DNA from: Bryopsis sp. KO-2023
Taxonomy: Eukaryota; Chlorophyta; Ulvophyceae; Bryopsidales; Bryopsidaceae
Reading direction: 5' to 3'
NCBI GenBank assembly: GCA_030272585.1
Contig: BSYQ01000012.1
Location: forward strand, 62,001 to 126,000
DNA length: 64,000 bases
Shown: positions 31,381-42,637 of the stretch, one piece after another
How the letters are laid out: every line of letters starts with the position of its first letter
Numbering within the stretch: position 1 is the first letter of the stretch
The notes under the pieces: model-generated
Seen by the model: the letters and a program-made list of their open reading frames with translations, nothing else
Told to the model about the DNA's origin: nothing
The model's database searches: none
Program-made: the position numbers and the translations under genes

Positions 31381-32467
31381 TCACTGCTCCGTGGATTGTA
31401 GCATTACCCACCCCTCTAACTTGTAATTATATGAACCATCGACTGTTTTCCCACACATTTCACATTCTTCCCCGAAGTGTCTTTCTATTGCCGTCAGCGA
31501 CGGTATTACTCTGCTGCCACATGAAAAATCGCCGTGTAAATCGCCTAACGACCCTCTAACCATGCTCTTTTCGCATGTCGGACAATGGAAAATGACCCTC
31601 ATATTCTGCGACACGTGACGATCCTCACTAAGTCTCTCCCCTAGCGACAGCGCAAAATCGCGCCAAAAACCGACGTTATCTTTAACCATTGTCCTGAACT
31701 CCTCCCAGCGCGCCCCGTCTGACTCTGCGCCGAACAGAGCGCTGAAATTCCTGGCGACGAAATTGGACATGAGCGTTTTCAGCAGCTGGTGATCCGTGCG
31801 GTACGCTATCGTGAACCATTTTTCCGCCGTCCCTGGGTCTAGGTTGTCCAGTTCGTCGTTCAGCCGGTTGAAATGCTCCGGCTCCTCCTCGTCGGTCAAC
31901 GTGTCCAGGACGCGCTGGACGATCGCGCCGAAACCGAAGCGCATGGAGAGGTCGATCACCCGCGAGCAGTCCTCCGTTTTTTCCGGAATGACCGACGACG
32001 CATTGACGTACACGTGGGCCAGCACCAGGTCAGCGTCCGCCAGCGACACCCCCTCGAATATGGATTCGATTTTCACGGGGCCGTCCGTCGGTTTCGACGT
32101 GTCGAGTATCGCGCCAGCGAACACCTCCGACTGACAGAGGAACTGAGAGTGCGCGGGCAGCGACCGCCCCTCGACGACCAGCTGCACGTCCGCTTGTTTC
32201 GCGAAGTCCGCAGTCCAATTCCTTCGATACTGCCAATGCCTGCCCCACGCAAAACGCAAAACAAACAAACACCGACGTATGCCCGAGCTTTATCAATCCT
32301 GCTCATTTTTGCCTTTCTGCTTTTTTCTTTTCTTTTCTTTCCCTTTTTTTTTTTTTCTTCTGGCTTCCTCGATAAAAATTCCCCCTGACCCACAGCGCAC
32401 CCCACAGGAAACGCCGCCCCTCGTCCAAGCGAGTTTGGACGTACCTGTGACGCGCGTACTCTGGCAT
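31381..32467 (-). CDS. BTB-BACK protein with C-terminal zinc-ribbon-like tail
   Basis: Exon 1 is 32467-32445 (seven codons and two bases, donor CACAG/GTACGT). Exon 2 is 32239-31381 (acceptor GGGGCAG). The phases fit, giving about 293 residues. A BTB fold begins at ADVQLVVEGRSLPAHSQFL (DVxLxV...AHxxxL pattern) and runs to about residue 110. A helical BACK-like region follows, with WFTIAYRTDHQLLKTLMSNF. The C-terminal part carries C-x2-C (CPTC), a further Cys in FSCGS and H...C-x2-C (HFGEECEMCGK), suggesting zinc binding. BTB-BACK proteins usually recruit substrates to CUL3 ubiquitin ligases. The start is chosen because only this ATG exon gives matching phase, so a 5' extension is possible. Confidence 0.75.
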
Positions 32468-34275
32468 TGTTGCTTTTTTTTCTGTTTTTGAACGGAGGAG
32501 GTTTTCTTTGCACTCTGCTGCTTGGCGAAGTTGCTGGACTGACGGTTCTCTGTTTTTTCGGATGGTGTTTGGCTGTGCAAATCGTACCGAATCTAAAAAC
32601 CACTCTTTTTCCACGCCAGAAAGTGAGTCGAGGATGACGTCATAACAATTATTACGTAATTGAACAATCACGTGCATGAATTTGACCTTGGGAACAGGAA
32701 TATGTTTCAGAAAAATCACTCGAGCCAGTGGAAAGGTGCAGGACTGACATAAAGGGAAGTGTGCTGAGAATTGTTGGATGGCTTTCTCAGGATCGATCAT
32801 GGGTAAAAGAGATAAAAGATAATTGAATTCTTTCTTTCCTTTTACTGAATCTTTTTTGTTGTTTTTTTGGATCGAATTTTCAAAAGAAAATATAACCATG
32901 AGAGTGGGTGTGCAGGATTTCTTGGCAGAAGGCCAACCCAAAGGCAGAAAATGCAATCTAAAGGGAAAGAAAAAACAGGATTTATGATGTCAGGTCTCTG
33001 GACTTTTCAAATGCACAACCCCCCCCCCAAAAAAAAAGTAAGTAATAAAAAAAAATCGTGGCCCAAGGCGAATGCAAAAAAAAGTCCCATTTCCTCTTCC
33101 GAGGAAAAATATATTGTTTTCATCTCTCTAAGAAAATTACAGGTGCAAAAAAAATATCTATTATGAATAAAAAAAACACCCCCCCCCCCCTCTTTTTCCC
33201 ACCCAGACATCGCCCCGATATACTGACTTCCTCTCATCAAGATATTTAACAATTAGTCATGCCACCGCTCCGTACATCCTTTTTTAAACAAGAAAAAGGG
33301 GAGGGCTAGCCAACATACAAACAAACAAAAGACATTGTGCTTGGAAAAAACAAAACCCCGGGGTCCCCCCTCTTCTCAAACACGAAATCAAAAACCAATT
33401 AAGGAAAAAAAAACGAATCACTCTTTTTTTGGTCAATCGTCTCTTTTTCCTTCCTCACTCTATTTCCAAGTTACTGCTACAAAAATCTAAATAGGAATTT
33501 TCTTTCTTTTTCTTTTTCTTTCCCTTTTTTTTTTTTTCTTTCATTTTTTTTCGACTTTTTTCGACTGTTTGTATTTGTGTGTTTTTTTTTTCGTATTCTC
33601 TTCGTGATTTTTTTTTTCCTTCTTTTTCTCAGAAATTTTTACCACCTGCATTTCATTCATTGCAATTGATTCGCACCCACTCTAAAATGAGTTACACCAA
33701 AAATAGAAAATCCCCATTCTCCTCCTCTCAAAAAAAAAAGCAGAAAAAAAAACCCGACCCTTCGATTTTCTTTTCCTCTCTATATCTCCCCATTTTTTTT
33801 ATACCCTTTCTTTTGTCTCTTCTCTCTCTCTCTCTTTTCTTTTTTCTTTTCCTTTTTCCATTTTTTTGTTTTTACCCCCCCTCCTCCTCCCTGTCCTGCC
33901 CCATTCACCAAAGAAAAAAAATACCCGCCAATAGTCAACGATACATTTAAAAGTGGAATCCCCCTTCAAAAATACACCAAAACAAAAGAAATAAAGCAGA
34001 AACTCACCCCCACCCCCAAAAACAACACACCATCAAGACACAAAAAGGGGGGGGGGGGGGCTCCACCTAACCCCCCCCCCCTCCTCCTCCTCCTCCTGAC
34101 AACCCCCCCTTCTGTTCCTTTCCCTTTCTCTACATCATCTTTTTCACTCACTTCCACTCGCATATTCAACCCCTCCCTCCCCCCCCCCCCCTCTTTTCTG
34201 TCTTCTCCTCCACAGAAGATTCAAATACATTCGAACTAAAAAACCAAAAAAAAAAAACGACGACCAGCATCGGCT
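32468..34275. other. Low-complexity intergenic region
   Basis: No gene is recognised. It holds the promoter side of the first BTB gene and the 3' flank of the second. From about 33460 to 34200 the plus strand is strongly pyrimidine-rich, with many T, C and G runs and CTCCTC repeats. Upstream parts are A-rich. Confidence 0.55.
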
Positions 34276-36069
34276 CTACATTCTTAGAATTTCTACATAG
34301 GTGTGAGCGCTTGGGGAAGGGATCACCACATTTCCGATCGCAGCCGCCGGCGAAATGTAACAAGAACCCCCCCTCCCTTCGTTTCCCCTGCAATAACCCC
34401 CACCCCCGAACGCCCCCCCATCGCAGCAAGTGGTGGAGCCATTCAACCAGGCCAAATCGTTCGACTCATACAGAAACAGAGCGCACCCTTCCGACAGCTT
34501 GGAATCGTCCCCATCCTCCCCATCCTCGCAAGTCTTCTGGCACCTTTCTGCCGGGGAGGTGAACCCCCCACCCCCACCGACCATCACCAAATAAGGCTTG
34601 TGCCCTCTGGTCGGCACTCTGATCACGCAGCACCCACCCCCCGCACGTTGCCCGGCTCGCCCTATCAAGATTTTCAGTCTCTCCCCCTTGCGCAGGTACA
34701 GAGCCCCCTGAGCTCGCCCCCCTCGTTGATGCGACGGCCGGCAGTTTCTCTGTTCATCCTGCCCCTGCGCAATCAGATAATACCAATCCGTCGACGGCAC
34801 CGCCCAATTCTGCCACCAGCCCACCTTCACTTCGAACCTCGTCACCAGCTTGAACCAAATCTTGTTCCACTTGATCAAATCCCTCGCTCCGAACAGCCAC
34901 GACAGACATGGGGAGTCTTTCGTCGAATCTTTCCTCTCGTATACCGCCAGGTCCAGACGCTGGAGCACCAGTTCATTCAAGTAAGGCAACCACTTCATGC
35001 ACCCTTTCTGCCGGCGTTGGAGCAGCCATTTCCCGATGCCCCTCAGCAGCTTGCAGTAATCGTCGGAGGTCAAAACGGCTTCCCGGGGCAGTATGGCGTC
35101 TGTTCGATCATGAACGTCGATCATGCCCATCCAGTAGGTGGCATATTCGGCCAAGCCGCTGATTTCTGGGAAATCGAGGTCGCAGAACCAGGGGCAGCGG
35201 CCAGCCACGTCTTCGTTGATCATGTATCGGAAGCATTGCCAGGTGATGTCGGCCATCAGGTAATTGACGGAGCGTTCCAGCAGGAATTGGCAGTTATCGT
35301 CGTTTATGGACATGCTCTTGGCGAAGGTGTCGCATATTCGTCTCATGAAATCAATCTTAAAAAAAAAAAAAAAAAAAAAAGAAAAAGCAAGAAATTATGA
35401 AGCGAAAATATGGAAATATGTTTTTGAAGAGAGAAAATGTTTAAACCATTGTGCGAAGGAATAATAGCGTGAAGATATGCTGGAGGGAAATTCGACTGAT
35501 TTGATTCAATTCAATTTAATTAACTTGAACAAAAAAAACGAAAGTTTCACATCAGTTGCCTGGATTAGCTTCCCCCTTTCCCCTAAACCCCTCTTTTAAA
35601 AAGGAGAAAAAAAACTCATACCAAATGGAACAGTTTTTTTTACAGCAACACTCAATTTTGGTTCAGTGGATGGCCCCATCACATCCTAATGCAACCTTGA
35701 TGTAACGTCATATGTTTCAAGATTTTTTTAATTTAAAAAAAAGAGAAAATTCACCTGAAACCTATTTGCCAGCTCCCACAGCGGCAACACGTTGGTTTCC
35801 GTGACGACGCAGGTGCCCGTGTGGAGGCACTGGAGGAATTCCGCCAAAGTTTCCCGCTCGACTTCCTGCAGGGTGACCCTGCCCGAACGCCCCTCCACCA
35901 TTTCCGACGAGAGCATTTTCCCAAACACGTCGCTCGTGGAGCAAAGAACGAATTTGGAGCAATAGAATTCTTCGCCCGATGGCGCCACGACCGTCACGTC
36001 GCTCATCGCGGGGTTATTGTAACCCCTTGCCAACGCGCGCAATATTTCGCTGCCCACCCAGCACTCCGC
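34276..36069 (-). CDS. BTB-BACK protein with C-terminal ALK-type glycine-rich domain
   Basis: Exon A is 36069-35755 (acceptor GTGGCAG, donor TTTCAG/GTGAAT) and exon B is 35355-34276 (acceptor TTTTAAG after a long T run). The junction is phase 0, giving 464 residues plus an unidentified N-terminal exon. Exon A encodes a BTB domain (MSDVTVVAPSGEEFYCSKF ... VLPLWELANRFQ). Exon B encodes a BACK-like helical region (about 230 residues). A C-terminal Gly-rich domain follows: GRAGQRAGGGCCVIRV, LVMVGGGGGF, GGAFGGGGYCRG and GRGGSCYISPA. This pattern matches the Gly-rich domain of ALK/LTK receptors and related proteins. The role is inferred to be CUL3 adaptor-like, with the Gly-rich part as an interaction module. 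Confidence 0.75.
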
Positions 36070-37482
36070 CTGCCACAGTAGGAGAAAATAAAAGGTCCAG
36101 GAAATAAAAAAAGATGTCCAGGAAATGAGCAACGATTAGGTGTGAGAAACCACTCTCTTTTCAACTTTTTTCCTGACAGTTTTTGCATACATTTTTCCGA
36201 GCGCTAAACAGCGACGTCCCGAAGGAGTTGGAGGTAGCGAAGGTAGAAAAAAGAAGCAAATTCGTCGTGAAAAGCAAAAACTGCCAATTTTTTTCCCAGC
36301 GATTCGAACCAGGGAACGAGCAATAACAGGTAAAGGGGATCCCACCATCTTTTTCGAACTCGACGGCTCTTGATCTTGCGGTTGTCGACTTTCTTGTGTG
36401 GCTTCATGTCCAAATAACCTGCGCCTGCGTCTAGTTCTTAAAAAAGTAGCAGTGGGTTCCGACACTTGCATGACGTCACGCCAACACACTAATTTTCGGG
36501 GATTTGGAAAAAAAACAAATGGACTGGACCTCCCACTTTCTGTTTTTTTGTTTTTGGTGCAGAGGTGGGGGGCAAACTCGATCTCAACAAGTATCCCTGT
36601 CGTACCCACATGGTCCACAGTCAGAATACACCCTTTTTCTTCCCGTCAAATTGGTGAATGAACAGCGTGTGCTGTAGAATTCGATCACCATTTGAAAAGG
36701 AAACGCCGCTTGGCGACCGTAATTTTATCCCAAGAATCGAACAGAACCCAGAAATCACAAGAACAATTCAAAAACAGCAAAAGAGGCCTGCTATCACCCC
36801 CCAAGATGCCAGAAAACCCACAAAAAACAATTGAATAAATTGAAATTCGAGCAGCCAGACACTTCAGAGGAGGAAATAGAGAAATGTGGAATGGAGGGAA
36901 TTCCACACCCAAAAGCACTCTAGAATCCAAAGTGTTGATGATCCACAAACTCAGAAATCTGTAACCAGATGATTGGACAGCCAGGTGATGTGGAAGATCA
37001 CGTGATTCAATCACGTGATTGGTTGCAATGAATGGAGGGACAGCACAATCATGGAGGAGTCTTTGATCATTCATATGCATGCATGCACAGCAAGGCCACT
37101 GAGCAATGAAAACTATAAAAAAGTTTCAGAACCAAAAGCGACCGTTACACGCAACCGACCCGCTTCATAAATTAATTAATCTAATAATAATATCACAAAT
37201 CATTATCGCTACCGGACCCCTCGGCTCCCTGTCATTTGAAGGAAACAAAAGTGCTGAACAAAATCGAATTTCCCGGAAGCCTGGACTCCCCCAAAATGCA
37301 AGATATAACAAAATGCAATAAAATTCTTTAATGAAATCTTTAATCTTTTATATTTAATGTAGAGCAACAGAAGAAAAAAAAAGTTATTCCCAATATTCAC
37401 GCTAAACAAGCTAATAAGTAACGGCCCCTGCGTGTGTGCTTCAATCCTCATGAACGATCGCTTTCCATCATGATGAAGCGCT
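36070..37482. other. Upstream of the second BTB gene and 3' flank of PAN-like gene 1
   Basis: 36070-36620 probably contains the missing first exon of the BTB gene, but no splice-compatible ATG could be fixed. 36700-37080 is unique sequence. 37120-37300 resembles 41740-41880 and 43610-43770, the 3' flanks of the other PAN-like units. Confidence 0.45.
36971..37024. promoter_or_regulatory. Cluster of two CACGTG boxes and two CCAAT boxes
   Basis: ATCACGTGATT occurs twice within 25 bp (36997-37007 and 37010-37020), each a palindromic G-box/E-box. GATTGG (inverse CCAAT) stands at 36971 and 37017. This is a plausible promoter element for the minus-strand BTB gene; the distance to a start site is unknown. 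Confidence 0.35.
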
Positions 37483-38036
37483 CTACCCTCCGCCGCAATT
37501 GGTGTTCCAATTTTCCACCCTGCTGTTCCACTTGTTTCTCAACCAGCACTCGCCCTCCTTATGGTGCTCATCGCTGTGTTTGAAGCGCACCCACGTCTTG
37601 CAGGCTGCAAATATCAATCAAACAAACAAACATAAAGTACATTGTGGAGGAGAATCGCTGCAAATATCACAGGAGAGTCGAAATGAAATTTAAATGAGGA
37701 AAAATGAGTACACTCGAAATGAGTATATTTTCAAAGTGGCGTCAAACTTCTTATCATACCAACCCTCGCAGTGCGAACAACACTCTTCATCGCTCCCCGT
37801 CATAAATCTGACAGCCGTGCCGGAAGGAATGTTGAAATTCACTCACAACCAAACTCTTACCCACCAAGGTTGCTTCACAACCTCCTCAACTTATCCCATA
37901 TGGGTGCTTACTTTTTGCCGTCGTTCAAAAGGCCTCCCCCAGGGAAATCGCAGCTAAAGCCGTACGTACATGCTGTGTCAGTCGACGCCACGAGGGCGAG
38001 AACCACAACAGCAAGAAAGCAAACGTAACGAGCCAT
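37483..38036 (-). CDS. Secreted PAN/apple-like protein 1
   Basis: ATG 38036 opens a signal peptide shared by all three paralogues (MARYVCFLAVVVLALVAS). Exon 2 is 37841-37764 and exon 3 is 37604-37483. They encode FNIPSGTAV, DEECCSHC, ACKTWVRFKH, GECWLRNKW and a final NTNCGGG. The CC..C ... C ... GxCWL pattern resembles PAN/apple modules, which bind glycans or proteins outside the cell. Exon 1 has two possible donors. GTACGT after 37970 fits the phase of exon 2. GTAAGC after 37912 follows a conserved CTYxxxCDFPGGG segment but leaves the frame out of phase. At the exon 2 end the aligned donor of the paralogues is lost and a weaker GTTGGT is assumed. Confidence 0.65.
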
Positions 38037-38088
38037 TGCAAAAGCCACCCACTTCGGAATGATCTGCTGCTGTGTTGAAGGCCGGACA

Positions 38089-38179
38089 TTTATATGTATG
38101 AAATTGAATAGGCTTGGGGGGTCCTCCAGCATATCTTATCACAGAGTGGGACCGCTCGTAGAGATTTCGCTGATCTTGT
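38089..38179 (-). promoter_or_regulatory. Promoter block of PAN-like gene 1
   Basis: Minus-strand CATATAAA (38089-38096) lies about 53 bp upstream of the ATG. Behind it is a roughly 50-bp block (38129-38179, CAGCATATCTT ... GTGGGACCGCTCG ... GATTTCGCTGA on the plus strand) that is almost unchanged in genes 2 and 3. Confidence 0.65.
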
Positions 38180-38400
38180 TTTTGTCCTGACAGACTGTGC
38201 ACCGACGGAAAACACATTTACCAAGAAAACAAACATAAGTGCTGCCAAAAAATTAGGCCATTATCCTGCACAAACAACATTTAATCATTGATGGATGGAT
38301 TTATTGATCTTGCACAAAGTAAATCAGTCCTTCTTTTGTTTGCTTCAATAATTTTTATGATTGGACTGCAGTCAACAGCTGTTTAAGTATCGTAATCATT

Positions 38401-38416
38401 CATCCCAAATTTTCCG
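38401..38416 (+). repeat. Left terminal inverted repeat of the unassigned transposon
   Basis: CATCCCAAATTTTCCG; the inverse copy is at 40940-40955 and the same 16 bases open the second copy at 62755. Confidence 0.85.
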
Positions 38417-39730
38417 ACCCCTACTTAAGCTAAAAAAAAGTTGGTTTTGACTTAAAGTCGGCCAAAAGTTGATCAAAAGCTACATGGCTTATGTCAGTAC
38501 AAAGCCGATATCAACTTATGTTGTAAAAAAGTCGAGTGACATATCAATAACATATGTCGATAACAGCTGTTTTTCGGCTTATGTTGATCAACTGTTCACC
38601 CAACTAAAAGTTGACCAACATTTGTTTGAGTCGACGTCAACTGACTTAAGTAGATAAAATTGTCAGTACCAACTATTCATCGACTTGAGCCATTCAACTT
38701 GATGTGTGACTTAGAGTTAACCCACTTTGCGTTGATGGGAAGCCAGGTAACTTAAGTCAGAAAATGGTTGTCAGCGACTATTTTGTCTACTTAAGTTACC
38801 CAACGTTTTGGGCGGCTGAGAGTTATCCGACTTTGCGCCGATGGGAAGTTAAGTAACTTAAGTACGATGTAGCATCCAGAACAGTACGATCCCAAAAATA
38901 GCGCGCCTCGTACCAGCCATCATTCCGTCACGCAGATACCCAGTCACGGAGCAACCATCTGTGGTATCATCATCGTTTGGTGTTGCAATCGACGAGACAG
39001 GGAACCATAATAAGAGTGTCGACGCCGGAGTCGGGTTTCGTCGACGGAGCCAGACGTCGCAACAAACAGGGGCGGCAGTGTAGCCGAGAGACCAGGGTGG
39101 AGCGTCCAGCGCAGCTGCGGGGACAAACGCTCATGTCCCGTCCACGTCGTATCGGCAATGGTCCTCAGCGTGTGGTGTGTGTGTGTGTGTGTTGCAGGTA
39201 GGAGACCGTTCTCCCGATGTCCGGTCGTGTCCTGGTGCAAGCCCGAGTGCCTTCATGGTGAGCAGCGACGATTCCAGGGTGAGTAGACCCCCAGGAGGGC
39301 CTCCTTTGTTCATGTACCTCACTCCTTCCCCTAACCCTTTACAAGAGGTTGTAAATGTATCCTCCTGGGAGAGCCCATTCCGTTGTGGTTGCCTTGTGGA
39401 GATGCTGCTGCTTGGTGTTGAAATTCTGTGTGATAGATTGCAGGAGAGCTGCTCAATCCTGTGATTGTAACTCGTGACTTGGTGGGAGGTTCCTCCCTTC
39501 AGCATCCCTGATATCGCTTTGTGTAACTGGTCTGATGTTGCTGATGTCAAGGTACAGGGTATGTACTCTGTCGCTTTTGTTATCCTAACTTCATCCTGTT
39601 GTTTCGTGATATATTTTGTCCTACTGCCAATTTTTCTTGTCCTTGTACACTGCATGTTCTTGAGGATTGGTCATTTATCATAGAGATAATCCCTGTGATA
39701 TTTTGTTAAGAAGGTTAACACTTTTTGCAG

Positions 39731-40516
39731 ATTGAAGTTAAGGCAATGTTGGGTATCCCACAAGAAGATTCGACGGTACACATTATTCGGAGCTATCATA
39801 CCCTGAGTAGCCCACCAAGAAAAATTGCTTTGGGCCCATTCGACATCGAGGTGGAGGCTGCTGGAGATAATGCCATCATGGATAGGTGGTGACGGGTAAG
39901 ATCCTACTGCATTATCATTTAGTGTCTGCTATGCCCGGTAACTCAGCAAGCTGGATTCGAGAAACGCCCAGATAATGCTGATTAGTTGCTGGGTGTGTCA
40001 TGGTCCTTTCTGAAATTTGTAATTTTGCTTATAGTTTCTGTCATTTCCTCTTTCCATTTTATTTTTCTGTGTTTTATAAGATTCACTACAATCATTGTAG
40101 TATTTAGGCTATTGAATAGCCTTTGGAAATTTTCAAACCGGGCAGAGTTAAACTAAACCTTTGGTCTGGGTATTGTACTCAGGTGTCTGCTGTGCTCACG
40201 GTCACTCTCACATCAAAGAGTGAGCACAATGAGATTATCAAAAAAATATGGGCGTTGGTTTGAAGATAGTGGGGAAAGAAACGGCACCATCACATTGAGG
40301 TCTTTGAAGTGGGAAATGAAGCAGCGTAAAAGCGGAAGGGGATTTGAGCATTCTTGTTTTTTAATAGATGTACGGGCAATACGAAAACAAGTGCTAATTG
40401 GGAAGGATTACAAAAAAGCTGAGTTTTCTGATGGTTCGGCTTGGATTAGGGGGATCAAGAAATCTGAAAGAAGATTTTACTTGAACGATCTTGTAGAAGT
40501 GCGTGATTGGGCTTGA
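39731..40516 (+). CDS. Possible spliced gene inside the TIR transposon
   Basis: Exon 39731-39885 follows a TTTTTGCAG acceptor and encodes IEVKAMLGIPQEDS ... SPPRKIALGPFDIEVEAAG. Exon 40183-40516 follows GTACTCAG and is phase-compatible. It encodes a basic, ordered-looking domain: YGRWFEDSGERNGTITLRSL, then RGFEHSCFLIDVRAIRKQVL and RRFYLNDLVEVRDWA, with the stop at 40516. Upstream exons between 38880 and 39690 are likely but not resolved. No DDE motif or named domain is visible. In the second copy a 7-bp insertion changes the frame entering the last domain. It may encode a DNA-binding accessory protein or a degenerate transposase. Confidence 0.4.
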
Positions 40517-40955
40517 ATATGTTTTGGGGATTGCAACTCACATAAAGATGCTTGTATTGATTGTATTATATGGATTCTTGTGTAAGATTCTCTCTCCAAA
40601 ATGTCTGTGTTATTGTTGCAGCCCCTGTAACATTTTCATTGTGACAATGCAGTCCACCCAGCTTCCACCCCAATAAAAGTCACCCAACTGTTTTCCGGCT
40701 TAAGTCACCCAGCTCGCACCTCAACATGAGTCGCCCGACGTTCGAGCGACATGAGCTACCCAACTGTTTTTCGGCTCAAGTCACCCAGCTCCCATCTCAA
40801 CATGAGTCGCCCAACTTTCAAGCGACATGAGCTGCCTAGCTTTTTATCGACTTAAGTCACTTGACTCGAAAGTATAACTTTAAGTTGGGCAAAGTCGGTA
40901 CCGACTTTTACCCAACTCAAAACCCGACTTAAGTCGGGGCGGAAAATTTGGGATG

Positions 40956-42038
40956 TTGATTGACTGATTGCACTGTTTCTAGTTTTTTTTTCAAGAAGCA
41001 AAAAGGTGTCTTATCTCCTGCCACTCACTGCCCCAGTCGAGCCCAAAACATGAGCAATCTGACCTTGATAAAAATGATCTAACTGGGAGAGGCTTGCTCG
41101 TTTCATACAGCTGTTATTGTCCCCTGCAGGTGACAATCGGAGACCCTCTGCTAGAGATACACACGGCTTCTTTGTGCAGTTTAAAATATGAAGATAGAAA
41201 ATAGACACAGAAAAGCATCCATACCCCTCCCCTTTTTTCTGAACTCAATGTTTTAGTGTGTAATGATGATTCTGATTTGATTTGCTACACTGTGGATTCT
41301 GGGATTTTTTTACACGTCACGATGGCTGCACAAACAAACAAACTTGTTTGTAATTTGTTGTTTGTTCGTTTGTTTCATGGCTTCACACCAAAAAGCTGTT
41401 TCAAGTATCAATCAATGACTTTTTTCATGTGCACCATCATCCTCTTACTCACAGACCAGGACATCACGTGCCAATATGTGTGGAGCCTGTGTGGTAGTAG
41501 GATGCAAGATGCATGACAAGAAGATGCATGTTGTCGTCATCAATCGTCTTGGTGTTTTCAATTGTGCACAGCGGAGGGGGAAAACTCAGGGACAATTTCG
41601 TGGTCCCACATAGCGAGTGTAAACACAAAAGACGCACTGAAAGGCCTGCATAGAGGCCTGGACATCTGTGCATGCAATACTGAATCTGTAAAAACACTGT
41701 GGGATTTGGAAAAACATGAATCCGAGCTGCAAAGAAACATCCCATTACACGCAAGCGCACCGTTTCATTAATTAAATAATCTAGTTGAACAAAACACAAA
41801 TCAGTATTGATACTGGCATTCATAGCTCCCTACCCCCTTTTGAAAGAAATGCAACAGAGTTGAATTTCCCGGAAGCTTGGAATGACTATCCGCTTTCACA
41901 TGAAGCCAAAATCAAAGGAATGAAATTTTTAATCAATTAATTAGATAACACAAATTTAAAGAAAAAAAGTATCGCCAATATTCACACAAAAAAAAGTACG
42001 CAACGGCCCCTGGGTGTGCTTCAATCGTGCTTCAATCT
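40956..42038. other. Spacer between transposon and PAN-like gene 2
   Basis: No gene is seen. 40956-41450 resembles 42875-43370 (the same CTTATCTCCTGCCACTCACTGCCCC and CACAAACAAACAAACTTG stretches). 41560-41950 resembles 43450-43820 and part of 37120-37300. These are parts of the tandem PAN-gene units. Confidence 0.55.
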
Positions 42039-42569
42039 TCATGAAACGTCGCCGCAATTGGTGTTCCATTTGTACACCTTGTCAGTCCATTCGTGTCTCA
42101 ACCAGCACTCGCCCCACCGATGATCCTTATCGGCTTGTTTGAAGCGCACCCACGTCTTACACTCTGCACATATCACAGGCGAGTTCTTCGAAATCAGTAC
42201 ATTGGAGGCTGGAGAACGGGGCGAAGGAAGGCAAAAACGAAACGAAAGTAAGCTTTATGGGGACGTCAAACTTCTTACGGGGATCGCCGTCGCACATCGA
42301 ACAACACTCTTCATCGCTGCTTGTAATCAACCTGGTAGCCGTGGCGGAAGGAATGTTGAAATTCACTCACAACCAAACTCTTGGTTCCTCCACAACTTTT
42401 TCCACAACTTATCCCATATGGGTGCTTACGTTTTTCCATCGATGAAGGTGCCTCCCCCAGGATAATCGCAGTCCACATCGTACGTACACTCTCCGGTCGA
42501 GTGCCATGTGTCAATGGACGCCACGAGGGCGAGAACCAAAACAACAAGAAAGCAAACGTAACGAGCCAT
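42039..42569 (-). CDS. Secreted PAN/apple-like protein 2
   Basis: ATG 42569 opens the family signal peptide (MARYVCFLVVLVLALVAS). Exon 1 ends at 42488 if the GTACGT donor is used. Exon 2 is 42365-42279 (acceptor GTGAG, donor C/GTAAGA) and exon 3 is 42163-42039. The encoded motifs are FNIPSATAT, DEECCSMC, CKTWVRFKQ, GECWLRHEW and NTNCGD. All phases agree with copy 3. The signal, the CC/C/C/C pattern and the tandem position define a family. An extracellular binding role is inferred from the PAN-like pattern. As in copies 1 and 3, an alternative exon-1 end encodes a short CTYDVDCDYPGGG tail that is out of phase with exon 2. Confidence 0.7.
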
Positions 42570-42637
42570 CGCAAGAGTCAATCGCTCAACCGCTAACCGC
42601 TTCGGAGTGATCTGCTGTTGTGTTGGAAGGCCGGACA

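Larger units (their letters stand above)
38401..40955 (+). mobile_element. TIR DNA transposon, superfamily not assigned, copy 1
   Basis: 2,555 bp. Both ends carry CATCCCAAATTTTCCG in inverse orientation, followed by CCCC and ACTTAAG. Long subterminal zones (about 38420-38870 and 40640-40940) are packed with ACTTAAGTCG-like and GTCGCCC-like imperfect repeats. It sits between PAN-like units 1 and 2, and flanking TT/TT is the only duplication seen. An inverted, almost identical copy starts at 62755. It carries a possible spliced gene but nothing that I recognise as a transposase. Confidence 0.8.

Noticed and set aside
34303..35400. 365-codon plus-strand ORF opposite the second BTB gene
   Set aside because: It is the antisense shadow of a clear BTB-BACK/Gly-rich coding exon; it has no domain and is Pro/His/Arg-biased as expected for the complement.
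36296..36345. GGTTCGAATC-type B box on the minus strand
   Set aside because: No A box at proper distance and no cloverleaf pairing; not called as a tRNA.
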